From Acestrorhynchus altus (taxonomy: Eukaryota > Chordata > Actinopteri > Characiformes > Acestrorhynchidae): a stretch of DNA of 64,000 nt. A model generated the notes under the pieces. That model was given only the letters and a program-made list of their open reading frames with translations. It was not told where the DNA came from and did not search any database. Of the stretch, positions 11,901 through 23,669 are shown in pieces. The stretch lies in NCBI GenBank assembly GCA_034509495.1, contig CM067525.1:2713280-2777279 (forward strand). Reading direction: 5' to 3'. Each line of letters opens with the position of its first letter. The first letter of the stretch is position 1. Made by a program: the position numbers and the translations under genes.

Positions 11901-12879
11901 CAATGCAGCTGTCTTGCATTTTATGCAAAATTGACATAAATAGCAACCATATAAGGGTTCCTGTCAGTCAGGCTACCTTCTAGCTCAGAGGTCAGTAATT
12001 GCGATCTGACCCCTTCACACATACATTTACATTAAAGGCATCTTATACAGAGTGACTTACAAAGTTACACGTTGGCCGGAGTAGTGTTAGGAGGCTCACT
12101 GGTGGTGTTCAGCTGCACCACATCAACCATTAACAAACAATAGCACAGTGGCCCACCAGGCTTTTTCCCAGTTCTCCCGGTGGACAGTCCTACCTCGGCT
12201 ACAGCCTAGGCTTTGGCCCGCAACTCATCAACAAAAAGAGCCAATCAGCTTGCTGGTACGCAGTGAGTGGAGAAGGTTTGATCCGTTTGGGTTTGACGAT
12301 ATTGTGCGCTCGTGAACAAAAGCAGTAATTTGGAGTTTTAATTTTGGAGACAAGTTAAGCTCTTCGTTTTAAGACATTTTTCCAAAAGCTTGCTTTATTT
12401 TAAAATTTGACTGAAATGAGAAAAGAACATTTAGAGGATGTTATTTATTACTGGTCCCAGTTGAAATATCCTGAACTGTAATTTGACACGACATTCAATT
12501 ATTGACGATAATGAATGTTGATGTAATACCTGTTTTTGAGCTCATCAAATGATTGTACGATAAATCTGACTCGTCAACTATTTTAACATTTCTGACCAAA
12601 CAGGCAGCTACGACTACTAAACTGTCACCAGCAATGTGCATGTACTCACATGGGACTGGTGCAAAGTGCGCAATTTACACTAGTAATAGCTAAACACTTT
12701 GCATCGTTGCACATCCCTCGTTAAACTGAGGATCGTCCAGTTGCAACCTCACCACAGACCTTTCTGATTCTTTACTCTAAGTTCTTTGTTTTTTGTGTAT
12801 CTATTACACTGTATTACAGCTTTATTTGTTGTATTTTACTGTTGCATTTTTACTAAGGTACTGGATGCCTCAATTTCCA
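11901..12879. other. Mostly unassigned, with a short dispersed fish repeat
   Basis: 12018-12062 ('atttacattaaaggcatctt', 'acagagtgacttacaaag') resembles the ubiquitous otophysan repeat with 'cagagcgacttacaa'. The remainder is AT-rich and unrecognised. Confidence 0.4.
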
Positions 12880-13310
12880 AGTGTCATCAAGAGGGGCGGG
12901 GCTAACTACCTCACTGACCCAAATATGACGCTTGTTCAAGATGAATTGCCTTGGCGGTCAGCGAGAGTAGCCTGTTGCAGTTGGAGAGGAGGCTAGAACA
13001 GGGCTGTAAAGTCAGATAGTCGCCCCCAGCAGCTCACATGACGTATGGCAGATCTCGAAGTTTGTGTTCTAGCCGAAAACGTGGACAAATATCTGCAGAA
13101 CTTCTATCCAATGAGGATTAAGCTCAGTCACCTCACTCTCGAAAGATTACAATGGCGTAGATCGTTGTGACACACTGATGGTGGCAAAACGAACAAACTT
13201 GCGGTGATCAGTCTGCACAGCGTCGGGTTGAGTCGAACAAACCTATGGGGTTATATAGGAAAATGAGAAGGGAGAGGCTGTTCACTCTCTTTGCTCACAT
13301 AGACCTTTCC
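12880..13310 (+). repeat. Dispersed GC-box repeat, eroded copy
   Basis: 'aagaggggcggggctaacta' and 'gggttatataggaaaatgag' match the 38.5-38.8 kb copy ('agaggggtggggctaatgag', 'gggttatagaggaaaatgag'). The middle is diverged. Confidence 0.5.
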
Positions 13311-13315
13311 CCCCA

Positions 13316-13625
13316 AAAGAACCTTGATGTTTTCCAGTGAACCATCCCACGTTTACACCAGTGTTAGTGGAGCTGAGGTTACGTCACAGAATACGTCAAT
13401 AACAGAGGGGCTGCACAGGGTCAGTAAACGAAAGCGAGAAGATGGTAGCACATATAGACGTCCTGTGAGCATTTGTTCTGTTACAGACGAATGTCTTTCT
13501 TCAAAAAGCAAACAGATCAAATATGGGTCAACTTTTGATAGGACGTAGAAGACGGTACAAATGGTATGTCACTGATCCTGTAAAACTCGAGATGTCCACA
13601 GCCATTCGAGCTGAAAAACTATGAA
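13316..13625 (+). repeat. Dispersed repeat with paired TACGTCA, copy 3
   Basis: Longest copy of the family also at 2.88 and 5.74 kb. TACGTCA at 13380-13386 and 13392-13398. Ends near 'cattcgagctgaaaaact'. Confidence 0.75.
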
Positions 13626-14016
13626 TATTTTGTTCCCACTGCGACACATAACGTATGTATACATAAATACATACATAGTAAAAATAATAAAGGACTTATT
13701 ATAAATATCCTTGTAAAGTTAATCTTTACACATAATCCTTTAAAAAAAAGCCTAAGAAAAGCCTTTTAACCTCAAAACAGGGTCAGATTCATACAAATAT
13801 TTACATTTCTAATGAATCTAATAAAAAATATGAGTATAAACAGTTAAAGTTTTGAATAATAAAAGTATATAAAACTACAAGAGCCTTTGTTTTCTGTTAC
13901 ATAAATAACTTTAGAACGTCTCTATAAACACATTTAAACATGAGTTAAACTGGTTTAGAGTGGGATTAGTACAACACCCCCAGCAGACAAAGACCAACAG
14001 AGCATCAGCTGAGGCT
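13626..14016. other. AT-rich spacer, no feature seen
   Basis: AT-rich unique sequence with many TTTAAA/ATAAAT words. Nothing recognised. Confidence 0.4.
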
Positions 14017-14430
14017 GGAGGAGACTAGGGACACAGATGGAGGAGATTGGGGCGACTGGGAGGAGACTGGGGATACAGACAGAGGAGACTGGGAGACAGT
14101 GGGGATGCAGATGGAGGATACTGGGAGACAGTTGGGATGCAGATAGGGGAGACTGAGAGACATTGGGGATGCAGATAGGGGAGACTGGGAGACATTGGGG
14201 ATGCAGATGGAGGAGACTGGGAGACAGTGGGGATGCACATGGAGGAGAATGGAGACGGCGGGGATGCACATGGAGGAGACTGGGAGACAGTGGGGATGCA
14301 GATGGAGGAGACTGGGAGACAGTAGGGATGCACATGGAGGAGAATGGGAGACAATGGGGATGCAGATGGAGGAGACTGGGAGACAGTGGGGATGCAGATG
14401 GAGGAGACTGGGGAGGCTGGTGTGGATGCA
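14017..14430 (+). repeat. 32-bp minisatellite, about 12 units
   Basis: Unit roughly GGGGATGCAGATGGAGGAGA followed by CTGGGAGACAGT. Spacing of 32 bp checks at 14165/14197 and 14281/14313. The first units are degenerate, the rest differ by a few bases. Because 32 is not divisible by 3, open frames through it cycle three peptide registers and are not genes. Confidence 0.93.
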
Positions 14431-14504
14431 GCTGTAGGCCCACCCCTCTGACGCTGTGGGTTCAATTCCCAGTACAGTCCACAGACACACTGGTTTAAAG
14501 GCTC

Positions 14505-15185
14505 GGAGGATCCGGATCCACTAAGCTCCGCCCCGGGATTCCACTCCGCCCCCCAGCGCGGCTCCGCTGCGGCTCGGCCAATCAGAGCGCGGCGCGCGGT
14601 CGGACCCAAAGCCCGGGGCGGCCGCGGTTTGGGGCTTCTCCAGCTCCGCCGGTACCGACAGCAGGAGGTACTGATGTACCCCGGGACCAGCAAGAGCAGG
14701 AGAACCCGGGGCACCCTGGAGAACCTGGGGAACCCTGGAGAACAGGGAGAACCCGCTCCAACCGGCCAGGGGGGCTTTAATGAGCTCAACCAGCCAAAAC
14801 AAAGACCCACATCACTACAGCCCCCAGCTGCCCTCCTGCCCCAGCCCGGCCTCTCCTGCCTCAGCCCGGTCTTCCTCTCTTCCCTCTCCTCCTCCCCGGT
14901 CCTCTCCTCCTCCCGGTCCTCTGCCTCTCCTCCTCCCCGGTCCTCCTCTCCTCTCTCTCCCCGCTCTGAGAGCTCACCTCCCGGCTGGCCGCTCCGTCTT
15001 TATTCCGATAAAGGGTAAAGGCTCCGCCGCCCTGTGCTCTCCCAGGTCCTGTAGCGCGGTCTCGGTGGGTCCGTTGCTGTGGAAATGCTCGCGCCGCTCC
15101 TCGCCTGCCGCTCCCTGCCAATCCGGCTCCGAATCACTGCAACCGACTCCTCAGTCACACTGAGCCGACTCAGGAGCTCGGCTCT
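14505..15185. promoter_or_regulatory. CpG island, promoter-like block 1
   Basis: Abrupt rise in GC and CpG between AT-rich flanks. Contains GGCCAATCAG (CCAAT box) at about 14576, several CCGCCCC/GGGGCGG boxes, and a pyrimidine-rich stretch (14850-14965) with repeats of CTCCTCCTCCCCGGTCCTCT. Such islands mark vertebrate promoters. No coding exon could be read with confidence on either strand. Confidence 0.65.
14978..15150 (-). other. Candidate non-coding first exon in CpG island
   Basis: On the minus strand GCCGGGAG|GTGAGC at 14978/14977 is a strong donor, inside the island, immediately followed by a pyrimidine-to-purine simple repeat. The open frame before it has no ATG. The transcription start is unknown and the upper boundary is a guess. 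It may be the 5'UTR exon of a gene to the left, or chance. Confidence 0.25.
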
Positions 15186-15784
15186 GGTTCACACAGTGGG
15201 CGTTAGAGCGGAGCCAACAAATAAATAAACAATAGAAAACAGAATACTGATCATAGTGATGTTTTATTTTTTATTTTATTTTCGATTTTTTATTACTTAT
15301 GATTATATCATACAATATAATTCTGATATCTCATTTTTTATGTTATTTTCTATGATTGTTATTATAACAATATAATACTGATATACTTTATTTTATTTTT
15401 GCAGATTATTCCCCTAACTGTGAAATTCCCATTGACAAAATATTTTACAAAATATTATTTGACAATGATTTATTATTAATTTAATGCAGAATAGTGGATT
15501 TTGGCTCATAGTATTATATACTTTTTATATATTACTTTTATTATTATTACTTTTCCAAACGTTAAAAAACTATTACAAAATAACAAAAGCACGTAAAATA
15601 ATCCAATTACAAATTTAAACACGACCGTGACGCAATAATATTTAATATAATCCTTATATTTTAAAAAAACGTCTGATTATTCACTGATTAAAACTCGAAC
15701 TCAGTTATGATTCAACGAATCACTCAGTTCACTGAAACGGACCGTTGGAAAAAGAGTCGGTTCGAACTGATTCGATCTTCCCAT
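15186..15784. other. AT-rich spacer between two promoter-like blocks
   Basis: Very AT-rich, with TTTTATT/ATTATTA runs. From about 15700 'gattcaacgaatcactcagt' and 'cggttcgaactgattcgatc' look like a palindromic small repeat. No gene. Confidence 0.4.
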
Positions 15785-16080
15785 CTCTAACGGCTCCCGA
15801 GACGGAGAGCAGGTGCTGAACGTGTCCGCCACGCGCATGCGCTGCCTCCTCCACCCCATTCCGACAAACCCCGCCTCACTGCTTTGTGATTGGCTGGTCA
15901 CTCAAACGCGCAACCAGTGTGGCGTTCCGGATTGTTGGGGCGGGGCGTGTTGAAGCCAATCGTAGCGCGAGAGGGGTGGAGTTTTGGGAAAATGGGTGGG
16001 AAACAAAATAGAGTGGCGCGGTCGACCAGAGTTCTCTCTACTGCGCAGGCGCAAAGTGGACAAGGCAGCTGTGGCTGATA
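15785..16080. promoter_or_regulatory. Promoter-like block 2 with NRF1-type sites
   Basis: CGCGCATGCGCT at 15832-15843 and TGCGCAGGCGCA at 16042-16053 resemble the NRF1 palindrome. TGATTGGCTGG at 15887-15897 and AGCCAATCG at 15955-15963 are CCAAT boxes in opposite orientation, with GGGGCGGGGC between them. This is the architecture of a bidirectional housekeeping promoter. No splice donor-bounded coding exon was found beside it. Confidence 0.5.
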
Positions 16081-16261
16081 ATGATGTTTGTAATATTAAA
16101 ACTCGTGCTCTAATAGCTGTTTTCTGCTCCTTTGTCTGAAATAATGTCAATCAGAGCTGTCCTATAACCGTCCACCGTCTCCCACATCGGAAATCCGTGT
16201 TTCCCATTCCTCCTTGCGGAATTCTCTCAGCTGTGTGACATTTCTGAATCAGTCTCTGTAC

Positions 16262-16395
16262 ATCTTTTTAACATTGTTCTCAAGCCCCCTCTGATACAAT
16301 AAAGATCTAAATAATGAAGGTTAAACATTAATGAATAAAGGCCCTGATACTTCCACCACCATGCTTCACAGTTGATATCAGGTTAAGAAGAGAAG
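16262..16395 (-). mobile_element. Internally deleted Tc1 fragment
   Basis: 'ctcaagccccctctgataca' and 'cttccaccaccatgcttcac' are the antisense of two separate family blocks, now brought close together by deletion. Confidence 0.7.
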
Positions 16396-16709
16396 ATAGT
16401 TCCTTATTTCACCACTAGGGGAATTTTGCATTGTTAGAACAGAATACACAGTAGATAAAGATGTACATTATATAACTACAAAAATAAGACATGCTATAGA
16501 TATAAATAAACATCTGTAAGTTACACAGTTTTACACATGTAATTGTGTGGATATTGCACTAATTAGTCTGCATAGGATAAGATATGGGTCCATATGGTGT
16601 GTTCATGATAGTGCGGTATGGGTCCATACTGTTTCTGGGTCCATGAGTCTCTGCATGGAGAGGTTTTAATTGCAAACAATTGGTCAAGTGATAAAATAAA
16701 GTTTGGTTG

Positions 16710-16712
<3 letters not shown>
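16396..16712. other. Unassigned AT-rich
   Basis: Nothing recognised; 'gggtccata' occurs three times between 16586 and 16650 as a loose local repeat. Confidence 0.4.

Positions 16713-16780
<68 letters not shown>
16713..16780 (+). repeat. (TTA)n microsatellite
   Basis: About 22 uninterrupted trinucleotide units; the poly-Asn and poly-Leu frames over it are artefacts. Confidence 0.97.
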
Positions 16781-16782
<2 letters not shown>

Positions 16783-16799
16783 CCACTATTGTAAAGCGT

Positions 16800-17225
16800 A
16801 ACAGCAGTAGTGCTCAAATGTTTGGTTTGTCCCAAAGATGTCTTCTGGTACTGTGCTCAAATAATTCAACTTCTGATTCATCTGTCCGAAGCACATTGTT
16901 CCAAAAGTCTTTCTACCTGTCTAGATGTTCTCTGGAGAATGTTGCCCTGAAGGCTTGTTTGACAGTAAGGGCTCCTCTTTCCTGACCTCTACTGAAAATC
17001 AAACCTGTTTGACATCAACTGTGGTGAGAGCTACCTGTAGATCTTGCCACATTTTAGAATTGTTGGAGACAGCTGAACTTGCTAGAATCTCATCTGCATC
17101 TACAACCTGCTTTCTGAAGGTCTCAGGGAGCTCTTTGGACTTTGCCATGGTCATAAATATCATTTCAACAATCAAGAGCAAACCAAACTAATGTCTGAGG
17201 TTCAAAAAGACCTCACCAAAAGACC
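16800..17225 (-). mobile_element. Tc1 element, N-terminal half
   Basis: Minus strand from 17181: leader, then MAKSKELPETFRKQVVDADE (paired-like domain), later 'gttccaaaagtctttctacc' and 'tctagatgttctctggagaa' matching the AREHLDKDQDF region of sister copies. The frame is broken and the catalytic core is missing. Confidence 0.8.
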
Positions 17226-17824
17226 TCTCTAATGATTCTATAGCTGAAGATCAGAATTCAGGATGTTTAAAGAGGGAATACCAAAGTGAACTAAAGACAC
17301 AGGACTGGAGTACCGGAGCACAATCGTGTGTTCATTTATGTAACGTTTCTCATGTACGAAAGGCCATGAATTATGCATTTTTGCAAGAACAGCCCAAAGG
17401 AATTAACAACAGCCAACATTCAAGCCCACAATGGGCTCCTCTCATCCTTTGTCTCTGAAATAAAGAAATAAATGTGAACTCAGACATTCACCTCTTTGTG
17501 CCGACATCTGGAGTTTAAGACAGAGCTTTCCTTTTCCAGTATGTGCACCATGCTGTGCCATGCTGGTGCCAGCCCTACATCAAGAGCTTTTAATCACCAG
17601 GATACTACAGTGACTGACATCCATATGATCTGCACATCCTCCAATCTCACAACAGCTGAGAACAGCGCATCCTCGCCTTGGCTGCAGAGCGCCAGTCTGT
17701 CTAGATGCAGACTCCTGTTGATCCAGCGATTCTTCTGAAAATAAAGGTGCTAACATGGAGCTCCACGCTCTTTGCTGCAGAAACAAGTATGATATGGTCT
17801 GGAAAGGCTTTACACTGGATGTTG
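17226..17824. other. Unassigned
   Basis: No exon or repeat recognised, although its position between two Tc1-derived blocks suggests transposon debris. Confidence 0.35.
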
Positions 17825-17940
17825 GAACATGGCTGTGAATGTTTGATTGCACTACAGCACAAGAGCATCAGTGAGGTTAGGGGATGATGATGGAACAATG
17901 GATGGTCCTCATCACTCCAGAGAATGCCACATTCCCTAAT
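17825..17940 (-). mobile_element. Tc1-like MITE fragment
   Basis: 'gaatgtttgattgcactaca', 'agagcatcagtgaggttagg' and 'tcactccagagaa' are the antisense of the internal part of the MITE at 54.2-54.4 kb. Confidence 0.55.
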
Positions 17941-17984
17941 AGCTGGTATCTCATCCTTCTGCTGAAATACTGTCAATTAGATAT

Positions 17985-18365
17985 TTCCCATAACCATCTA
18001 CCCTCTCTGATATCAACAGGAAGATGTTCCCACTCCTCCATGTGGATTTCCTTCAGGCATGTGATGTTTCAGCTGCAGTCTTTAAATCAATAGCGGTTTC
18101 ATAGTGGGTTTTATGATGGCGAGATCTCCAGACCCTGCTGCAGCTAAGCTGCCCCAAACCACGACACCTCCACCACCATGCTTCACAGCTGGTATGAGGT
18201 TATTCTGCTTAAATGTTTGATTTGCTCTGATGTTTTTTTTTTGACAGTAAGAGTTTCCTCCTTGAACATCTCCCATGAAAATGACCGCTCATTGGTTCTG
18301 GCCACGGTGATCCCACTCCCTTCAACAATCAAGAGCAAACCAACGTCTGAAGTTTAAATAAAACA
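17985..18365 (-). mobile_element. Internally deleted Tc1 element
   Basis: Contains, antisense, 'atgttcccactcctccatgt', 'gcgagatctccagaccctgc', 'caccatgcttcacagctggt' and the 'caacaatcaagagcaaacca' leader with TTTAAATAAAAC. N-terminal domain coding is almost entirely deleted. Confidence 0.8.
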
Positions 18366-19084
18366 GGCTCCTCCAAATTCCTCTCAAACGATGGTCTCAT
18401 CATTTGCACCTGATTCTAATTGGAGGTATCTGAAGTTGTGGACATTAACTATGTCCTTACAAGAAAACTGCATTTCTATGAATTACAGGTGTTTAGTTAC
18501 ATCATCTCTGTCACTCTACCGGTAATCGCATCACACTGTAGAAATATGAAGGCCATACTTCAAAAGTACAATCACACTCATCAGCAATTCTACTAAAGTG
18601 GAGAATTAACACCTTTGTTTATTTATTTCCCAACCTCCCTCCCCCAAAGCATCCAGATTGGCTGTTACTAAAGCACGCTTCTATTTTGAGTGTGATATGA
18701 ATTTTTCACTCCGCACCATAAGGCATAGGCTGATCTGAAAACAGCTTATTTTTGATAACACAACGCTGTGCATGCCAATGGTACAGTTAAGCCACGATAG
18801 CTGAACATCTGTCTTGTCTATTCTTAACTAATCCTTCTATTTCATCTCTGCCAGAAATTGTCAGGAGACATAATGAATGTGTTACACGTGTGTATGATGT
18901 TCTACCTATTAATAATTCAATAGGAAATGGCTGTAATGGAGTGTCTCGGCCTCATGACGCATGTCCATCCATTAGGAATAAAAGAAGAATTACAAAACCA
19001 AAGTTGATATTCATCTTTTTCTTGTGTACGGTGAACTTTGTTTAACCTAGAAGGAATCAAGCAATTCCTCACACATCACATTCA
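18366..19084. other. Unassigned unique block
   Basis: About 700 bp without recognisable repeats, with homeodomain-like AATTA and TAATGA words at 18870-18935. Could be a conserved non-coding element, which sequence alone cannot show. Confidence 0.25.
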
Positions 19085-19690
19085 TCACACATCCAGAAGG
19101 TATGGTATCATGGTGTGGGTGCAGATCACCTTTGGTCTTCATTACAGACATTTTAACAGACCAACGTTATGTTAATGAGGTTCTGCAACCAGTGGTTCTA
19201 ACTTTTCTGAACACACACACACTATTCCACAGTATTCCAACAGGACGACGCTTGTCCACACACTGCTGCCGTCTCACGATCTCGTCTTGAAGACAGATAC
19301 TACGCCGTGGTCGGTCTCATCTCCAGATCTATCCCTGATTGAAGATGTGTGGGATGCTATTGGACGCTCTATCAACACTCCACCCCTACCACACCATCTG
19401 CAGAACTGAGTGAGAACATTCAAGCTGCATGGGATGGATCATCACAGGACACCATTAGGAACCTCTACACCTCCATGCAGAGACGTCTGGCATGTTGCGT
19501 TAAACCCGATGCCGAACTGAGAGACACCACTTCTGTACGAGTAGATCAATAAATATTGATCAGATCAGATACAGTTATCATCAGTTATTGATCCTGATCT
19601 CCTTCATCTTCCTTCCCAATAGAGCTGCAACCCCACACGTCCTTCTGGTGCAACAGATTTTTTGATGATGAGTCAATATAACAAATTCTC
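19085..19690 (+). mobile_element. Tc1/mariner transposase C-terminal fragment, copy B
   Basis: Contains 'aggttctgcaaccagtggtt', 'caacaggacgacgcttgtcc' (QQD region), the third catalytic Glu in SLIEDVWD, and GRSINTPPLPHHLQN followed by a stop where the C-terminal tail continues in another frame. The 3' end 'aataaatattgatcag' is followed by about 110 bp also found after the tail at 54.74 kb. Confidence 0.85.
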
Positions 19691-22614
19691 GACAGGATAC
19701 AAACATGAGTATAAATATTTTCAGTGTCATTGTCCGATATCATGAAAGTCAGAAATCCAGTTTATTATTTTTATTATTTATTTCTATTTTCAAGGTTGAA
19801 TAAATTACTAATCAGACATCCCCAGAAACATGTAACTTTAAATATAATATAAAATACAGTTTACCTTTTTTAATTAAATTATGTAGATTTCTTTTTGCAA
19901 TATTCAAATTTTTTAAAGAAAATAAAAGCATTAAGGTGTGGAGAAACATAACGAGGGCAGATGCTACCAGACAGGTGTACTGCACTGCAGGATATAATCA
20001 AGCAATTAACAACCTTGTTAATTATGGTGCTCTGTGGCAATGCTGGAGTGAGTAATTTGGAGAGCCAGAGGAATTCTCGGTAGGCCGGTAATTTTATGGT
20101 CCAGTTATCATGGGCTCCTTCATCTGCAGCTCAAATTTATCACTAGCAGCTTTCTCTCATTTCTGAAATATATCTTTTTCTATTCAGATTGGATATTTCA
20201 TTACAGAAGATATAATATTAAAAGAACATCAATATTAAAATATTGTATTGCTGTTTTTAGTGTTTATTTATGTTTTTTATTACTATTTGAAGACAACATA
20301 TGTAGCCCTGAGTGGAGTAGTGACTGATGGTGCACTAATTTTAATGTAGAAACCTGTTCAGATCATGTCATTTAGAATCTATAAACCCATTACCTGTTAC
20401 ATCACCACCAGTTGTATTTTGGGGTGAGCTGTGTTAGTGAACGAGCCAGATAATAATAATTACCAATAAATCAGTAATTACTGAAGTAAAATACAAAGAA
20501 AGTGTAATAACAGTAAGTTAAACATACCAACATTTTTAGAAACAAAGTGACACTGGAGAGACAGTCTTTTCCAGTTTTCCATAATGAATTCCCGCTCCGT
20601 GGTACCTGGAGTAAAACTCGGGACAGAAAAGCTCACTGTACGCTTGTTATAGATGTTCTTTTGTAATTCAAAGGCCTTTTTAATTCCCCAAAGCCTTCAT
20701 TTGCTTTTTTTTGTTGTTATTTAATGCAGCTATAGAGCAGAGTCAGATAAACGATACAATAAGCCTGGGCTTTGAAGAAATTCAGGAGATTGAGGAAAGC
20801 TGGTCTGAGTCCCACTCCTGCCCTGCTCTGTGTAAAAATGCCGAGCAGGTGCAGTTGACCTCAATTTTGAGTCAAAATGACAAGAGGAAAAGATCCAACA
20901 GAATTTGAAAGTTCATGATTGGCATTCATGGAGAACGGATGGCAGGAGCTTCAGTAACAAAGACTGGTCTGAAAAAAAGGCTGGAAAACTTGAAGTTTGT
21001 AAAGAACAAGAAGATAGTTAAGACATTTACAATGTTCACGACCAAAAGGGAATCCAAAGAGCTTCTGCAATGGCATCGTCCAAAGGACCATTTGAAGCAC
21101 CATTATTTACACTGACCAATATCATACCACTCTTTTGCACGAAGTACTGCCTCATGCTTAACAATGTTCTTAAGAACATATCAGTGCTTGAGAAAAAGAG
21201 AAAAAGTGAAAAAAGTCTGTTGCTATGGTACAGATGTTGGTTTCTAATGCATTGCTTGGCCTGTTCCTAGAATGCTGCTGGACAATTGTTATGTTATAGG
21301 ACATTGTTGATAAGTGTTTGAGATGGTGTTACTGTGACACAGCTGTTGGTTCCTAAGATGGTATTAGATGGTTGCTAATACCATCTAGATAGATCGTTTA
21401 AGTTAAGATTAGCTTCAGGTTTAGGTCAGGGTAAGGCTCAGGTTTAGGTGTAAGTTCAGGGTATATAATGACACTGTGATTTCTTAGATGTCCTAAACCA
21501 TGTTCTCCACTAGCAGGACATGAACAGTGCTGGCCTGAAAGCTTGACTCCTACATTAAGAAGGTGGCTCAACTATGCTGTGGTAGGCGTGTTTTTGGCAT
21601 GGTTCACGTCTACCAGCCCTATTCGACGGAAAGGTCACTGCAATCCCGAGGGATGTAGAAAACCATACACTCTGGCCTTTGCAGTGATCAGGTCTTAATC
21701 CCTCTGAGGTTTTGGTCTAAGGTGTTAGACTGCACTCCACGCATTCAGCAGCAGCAGCTTCATCAGTGAAGCATTTGGACCCCATGAAACCTTTGGTCCA
21801 TCAGCCCTATTTTCATCATCCCTTCAACTGTTGCAAGAGACTAAGCCTCAGTATCTTCCCACGGACAAGTGCCTGCCGGAGCAGTTCCCGCTTATGTTTG
21901 AGTGTAGTCTGTTTAATATGAAGACAATCAGTGCGCCTAGAATAAGTAGGCAATTACAGCAAGCCAGAGTTGTGCCTTGCATGGGAAAATGGGATTAGAG
22001 TTGTGCCGGAGCCAGACTTTGAGGTCAGTTGGAAGTCGTTTGCAAAACAGTAAGGCATGTACGTTATGAGTGGACTAAAAGCTCACACTGCAGGTGTGTG
22101 TGAAGATGGTGGGGCAGCAGAATAAATTAGAATGCCGAAAGTGGCTCCAGGATGTAAACATTGCGAGATAATGATCAAGGCACTTAGTAATTATTACTGG
22201 CTAGTGATTAATAAGACGCATCCACAGCATTTAGACGCATTTAGATAAGAAAGTGCGTCATTCATTCTCTTTCATGTGTGAAGGAGGGGAGTGGTCATCT
22301 GTCACACGCAGCTGTCCGGCTTTCAGAACACGATGCAGCTTTGATGATGTTTCCAAACAGAAATGCATAATACTTTTTAACCCCGTTCCTCTAAACCAGT
22401 GGTTCTCAATCCCGGTCCTGGAGTTCCACTGGCAAGGGTATAGTTGGATCAGGTGTCCAGGAATAAGGGAAACTCTAAAACCTCCAGAACTTAGAATCTT
22501 TTAATCCTTTGGGAAACACTTTCAACGTGACCTAAACATAACACTAGGGCTCAATCACCAATATCGTCCTAAGAACTGTCTTAACTTTGTTACTGAGAAA
22601 GGTCCTAATAGAAA
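19691..22614. other. Long unassigned stretch
   Basis: Nearly 3 kb, AT-rich to 20500. 21395-21465 has GGTTTAGG/TTCAGGGT words like a weak version of the 53 kb array. 22140-22250 is a candidate regulatory block with TAATTATTAC and TGATTAATAAG. No gene seen. Confidence 0.35.
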
Positions 22615-22690
22615 ATCCCAGTTTAAATACCAAAGAAGCTTTCTGTGCATGCAGATTTCAACTGATCAGTGAGAGGGGGCGGAGCAAAGG
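22615..22690 (+). repeat. Dispersed GC-box repeat fragment
   Basis: 'cccagtttaaatacc', 'tgtgcatgcag' and 'actgatcagtgagagggggc' match the family at 29.47 and 38.5 kb and resemble one unit of the 23.67 kb array. Confidence 0.65.
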
Positions 22691-22954
22691 TGGAGACCAA
22701 AATGAAACAAAGTCATGAGCTGGAGAGCATGACAATCAAAACAAGCAGAAATTGGAAGAACACAGCAAAGGAGGTACACGTGTTACAACCTCATACTTCT
22801 AAACCAGGGGTCGGAAACCCACATTTTAAGAATTTGTCCTGTTTTAACTCTAATCAGACCAAGTTCAGAACCACTGAAGAGTGATGTACATATTGATGGT
22901 CACATAGCAACACCTGACAATAATAAATTCCAGGCTCCAGCGTCTTTGAACGGG
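22691..22954. other. Unassigned
   Basis: Short stretch with no recognised content. Confidence 0.4.
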
Positions 22955-23105
22955 TAGACCGAACCAACCAGCTGATTGTCTCTTTTTGTTGAAGAGCAGG
23001 ACTTTATTTGAAACCGCCAAGCTGATTGGCCCCTTTTGTTGAAGGGCGGGACTTTATCTAATCAACAAGCTGATTGGCCCCTTTTGTTGAAGGGCGGGAC
23101 TTATA
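22955..23105 (+). repeat. 48-50-bp tandem array, three units
   Basis: Units start AGCTGATTG at 22970, 23020 and 23068. Each has ATTGG (CCAAT reversed) then TTTTTGTTGAAG and GGGCGGGACTT. Units 2 and 3 are almost identical over 40 bp. Confidence 0.9.
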
Positions 23106-23669
23106 CCCAGAGGCCAAACCTAGGATACAGGCAATAAAATCACATGTCATCTGACAAAGGCTACTTGCTGAGGTTTGAGCCATTTACTCATTTGCTGGCT
23201 TAACTGGAGGGAGAAGGGTGGTAGAATGAATTCCAGTCCCACACAGTCGCTCTGCAGCCCCACCATCTGCAGCAACCCTGCTGTCTTCTTCTGGAACAAA
23301 TCAGCTGTTAAGAGCGAGGCCTTGCCCTGAGAGACAATTCTAACTGAACTGTTTGTTTTCATTGCTCACTTTAACATACTCACAATAAAATACCCTTTAA
23401 TCAAAGTACAGACTCTAGAGCTGTAATGATCACTTAATTAAACTGCATTACTTAATTAAAAATATCTGATATAATGTCTTTTTTTTCCCTGATAAGCATA
23501 ATATAATTACACAATGAAACATTTTGCCACATCTCTGAAAGGCTAATGGTTTATTATTGTTCACTTATGCTTAGACATTTTAATCATTAATCAGGAAAAT
23601 GATCAATCTTACGAATGATGAATCAAACAGAGGATGCGAGAAAGGAACGAGTCAACTCTGGAAGAGATT

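Noticed and set aside
14025..14810. Pro/Ser/Cys-rich 261-codon open frame on the minus strand.
   Set aside because: It is the 32-bp minisatellite plus CpG island read through; three frames are open there for the same reason.
16559..16786. Poly-Asn / poly-Leu open frames.
   Set aside because: Pure artefact of the (TTA)n microsatellite.
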